From Paenibacillus polymyxa (GTDB lineage: Bacteria; Bacillota; Bacilli; Paenibacillales; Paenibacillaceae): a stretch of 64,000 nucleotides of DNA. Below are positions 61,594 to 64,000 of this stretch, in pieces; the stretch's first letter is position 1, and the number at the start of each line of letters is the position of its first letter. The notes beneath the pieces are model-generated. The model saw only the letters and a program-made list of their open reading frames with translations. It searched no databases and was not told where the DNA came from. The position numbers were made by a program, and so were the translations under genes. The stretch is taken from assembly GCF_018614975.1 (NCBI RefSeq), contig NZ_JAGGNR010000040.1, positions 39,697-103,696 on the forward strand, given 5' to 3'.

Positions 61594-63918
61594 ATGTCTA
61601 CATTATTATACAAAGTGGGGAAAACCGCTTTTAGCAAACCTGCAACCTTCATCATAGGCTGGGTTTTAATTCTGGGAATTGTCATCTCCATGATCAGCAT
61701 CAATGGTATTCACATCAGTTCTGAAATGAAGATTGAAGGCACAGAGTCACAGAAGGTTCTGGATCAATTGGCAAAAGAACTGCCAGCAGCCTCCGGTGGT
61801 CAAGGAAGTGTTGTGTTCAAGGCACCTGACAACGAGCGTTTGGATACGCCTGAACGTTTGGCTGCCATGATGAAAGGTGTTAATGAAGTTTACGGATTAG
61901 ACAAAGTCATTAATCCTGCGGACTATGCAGCTGAAGCGAGTAACTCAGGTGCTTCCGCTGAGATGGCTCAGAATGCTCAGGCTACCGATACGGCACAATC
62001 CGCAACAACCACGCCTCCTCCCTATGGACCTTTGATGGTGGATGGTGTTCCTGTACCTGGTATGCTGATCTCTTCGGACGGCAGCATTGCACTGTTCCAG
62101 TTCCAATTTACAATGGAGCAGTCTGCCATAACACAGGATGTATTTGATTCCGTTATTGACTCCGTTATGACGGTAGAGCAAGGAACCAACATCACGGTCT
62201 TGCCAGGCGAAACGCTTAAAACGGTATCGATTGGGGTCGGCTCGGCTGAGATTGTCGGATTGGTGATTGCTGTCATTGTATTGCTGATCACCCTTGGCTC
62301 CGTTGTTGCAGCAGGTCTGCCTCTGATCACTGCACTTCTCGGAGTTGCCATTGGAGTTGGTGGTGCGTTCTCCATCTCCAAATTCATCGAAATGCCTAGT
62401 GTTACCTCCGTCCTGGCTCTCATGGTTGGATTAGCTGTTGGAATCGATTATGCTCTCTTCATTGTTAATCGCCAGCGTCGAATGATCATTGATCAAGGCT
62501 TGAGCGCAAAAGAAGCAACGGCCAGAGCCATTGGTACATCGGGCAGCGCAGTATTTTTTGCCGGATTAACCGTCATTATTGCACTGTGCGGTATGCTGGT
62601 CATTGGTCTCACATTCTTGTCTACGATGGCTTTGGTCGCAGCTGCCACCGTGCTCATTAACGTATTCGTTGCTTTAACCCTGTTGCCGGCTTTACTGGGA
62701 TTGGTAGGAGAACGCATCTGTTCCGCCAAAGCTCGTGAGAAAAGCACGAAACATCCTAAAGCCACTAGTCACGGAGTCGCGGACAGATGGGTGAAATTCG
62801 TTATCAAAAATCGTTGGGCTACCATTATCGCCATCATCGTTATTCTTGGTTTTGCCGCGACCCCGATCACCAAAATGGAAATGGGTATCCCCGGCGCTTC
62901 CTCAGCGAATCTGGATACAACTGCAAGACAAAGCTATGATGCCATCTCCGAAGGCTTCGGGGAAGGATTCAACGGACCCCTTATTCTGGTCGCAGAGCCT
63001 AAACAATCTTCCGCAAAAGTCACGCCGGAACTCTTGGGCGGTCTGATGATGGAGCTGCAAGGTCAAAACAATGTTGCACAGGTTACACCGCTTGGTATGA
63101 CAGAAGATTTGGCTATCTTTAGTCTCATTCCAAAAACGGGTCCTAACGATACTCTCACTAAAACACTGGTCACTGATCTACGCGCGGCTGATTTCAGCAT
63201 CACACAGACCTATGATGTGAAACTCGGCGTTACAGGACTTACAGCTGTTAACATCGATATGTCAGCCAAACTGGCGCAGGTGTTCCCTATTTATGTAGGC
63301 ATCATCATCCTGTTGTCACTGATCATCCTGTTACTTGTATTCCGTTCAATCATCGTTCCCATCAAAGCAACAATTGGCTTCCTGCTTAGTATCCTGGCTA
63401 CATTCGGGATCACAACTGCTGTGTTCCAATGGGGCTGGCTGCATTCGCTCTTTGGTTTCGATACAGGCGGCCCGCTGCTGAGCTTTATGCCGATCATCGT
63501 GACAGGTATCCTGTATGGCCTCGCGATGGACTATCAAGTCTTCCTTGTGAGCTCCATGCGGGAATCCTATGTGCATGGTCATCGCGGGACCGAATCCGTC
63601 GTTCATGGATACAATCAGGTCAGTCGCGTGGTTGTTGCCGCAGCAGTGATTATGGTCTCTGTATTTGCAGGATTTATATTCACTGACGATGTCATGATCA
63701 AGCAGATTGGTTTCACTTTGGCTGTAGGCATTCTAATTGATGCTTTTATCATCCGTATGGGCTTGGTCCCTGCCATCATGGCTATTTTCGGAGACAAAGC
63801 TTGGGCACTTCCAAAATGGCTGGATCGCATTCTGCCAAACCTGGATGTTGAAGGCGAGAAGCTGATTGCTTCCCTGAATGCTGAAGAGCATGCCAACACG
63901 AAGTCTGGATTAAAATAA
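61594..63918 (+). CDS. MMPL/RND-type membrane exporter
   Basis: 774 residues, YdfJ/YdgH-like. Two halves each have one helix, an external domain and about five helices. The first membrane core has GLAVGIDYALFIVNRQRR and the second GILYGLAMDYQVFLVSSMRESY, the paired GxxxDY motifs that carry the proton-relay Asp. The external loops contain an Ala/Thr-rich segment near residue 115. Such proteins export lipids, polyketides or drugs; the linked TetR suggests induction by its substrate. Confidence 0.93.
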   Translation: MSTLLYKVGKTAFSKPATFIIGWVLILGIVISMISINGIHISSEMKIEGTESQKVLDQLAKELPAASGGQGSVVFKAPDNERLDTPERLAAMMKGVNEVYGLDKVINPADYAAEASNSGASAEMAQNAQATDTAQSATTTPPPYGPLMVDGVPVPGMLISSDGSIALFQFQFTMEQSAITQDVFDSVIDSVMTVEQGTNITVLPGETLKTVSIGVGSAEIVGLVIAVIVLLITLGSVVAAGLPLITALLGVAIGVGGAFSISKFIEMPSVTSVLALMVGLAVGIDYALFIVNRQRRMIIDQGLSAKEATARAIGTSGSAVFFAGLTVIIALCGMLVIGLTFLSTMALVAAATVLINVFVALTLLPALLGLVGERICSAKAREKSTKHPKATSHGVADRWVKFVIKNRWATIIAIIVILGFAATPITKMEMGIPGASSANLDTTARQSYDAISEGFGEGFNGPLILVAEPKQSSAKVTPELLGGLMMELQGQNNVAQVTPLGMTEDLAIFSLIPKTGPNDTLTKTLVTDLRAADFSITQTYDVKLGVTGLTAVNIDMSAKLAQVFPIYVGIIILLSLIILLLVFRSIIVPIKATIGFLLSILATFGITTAVFQWGWLHSLFGFDTGGPLLSFMPIIVTGILYGLAMDYQVFLVSSMRESYVHGHRGTESVVHGYNQVSRVVVAAAVIMVSVFAGFIFTDDVMIKQIGFTLAVGILIDAFIIRMGLVPAIMAIFGDKAWALPKWLDRILPNLDVEGEKLIASLNAEEHANTKSGLK

Positions 63919-64000
63919 TCATTTCAAATACCAGGATTATTTCACGATTCCATTTACCAATACTAGGACCTCCTCTGTTTTAAAGTGTACCCTTTGTAAA

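Noticed and set aside
63919..64000. Start of a new minus-strand gene at the right edge (GAGGAGG near 63970)
   Set aside because: Reading from nearby TTG or ATG hits a stop within eight codons, so nothing can be supported.

Overview
The window looks like a chromosomal segment of a Paenibacillus-type Bacillales bacterium. The signs are strong GGAGG ribosome sites with frequent TTG/GTG starts, LipO-like solute-binding proteins, AraC and MocR regulators, S-layer homology domains, a B. subtilis-like rbs operon and cre-like sites. I found no rRNA, tRNA, CRISPR array, transposase or phage gene.

Layout. 0-8 kb: an arabinoxylan/xylan-oligosaccharide locus. Two cytoplasmic GH43 glycosidases lie divergent from an AraC regulator with a cre-like site between. 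A solute-binding protein without a lipobox is followed by a TTG-started sensor kinase that runs off the left edge, and there is an orphan lipoprotein binding protein with its own cre-like site. 8-10.7 kb: a lipoprotein barnase with its barstar inhibitor, then an alpha/beta hydrolase divergent from a TetR regulator over a perfect palindrome. 10.7-18.2 kb: AraC regulator, GH27 alpha-galactosidase, a small helical protein, an amino-acid ABC transporter with fused binding protein and permease, and a large secreted serine hydrolase. 18.4-24 kb: a PLP-themed group, with a MocR regulator, an NAD(P)-binding protein, and convergently yggS, a benE-type pseudogene with two lesions, and glyA. 24.2-30 kb: rbsRKDACB. 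30.2-32.4 kb: an EamA exporter and an EstB-like serine hydrolase.

32.6-43.5 kb is a cell-envelope island: DUF418-like membrane protein, class B penicillin-binding protein, M14 peptidase with three S-layer homology repeats, LytR-CpsA-Psr protein, and two related SGNH proteins, one fused to an acyltransferase-3 domain. Three of these genes (DUF418, PBP, acyltransferase) share a 33-bp upstream element that fits an ECF-sigma-type promoter. This is the most unusual non-coding signal in the window.

43.6-52.4 kb holds two OmpR-type two-component systems, one ending in a beta-propeller-like lipoprotein, with a MacB/FtsX-type ABC exporter between them. 52.4-58 kb: a structured intergenic region, a small conserved-looking protein, a YitT protein, a MerR/SDR divergent pair with a 19-bp-spacer promoter, and a two-gene carboxynorspermidine/carboxyspermidine polyamine operon with a possible leader peptide and attenuators. 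58.5-64 kb: a 48-residue small ORF, a cytochrome P450 pseudogene with an internal deletion, two divergent TetR regulators, and an MMPL exporter.

Many minus-strand units end in similar hairpins whose mismatches on the plus strand become G-U pairs in the minus-strand RNA, which identifies the transcribed strand.
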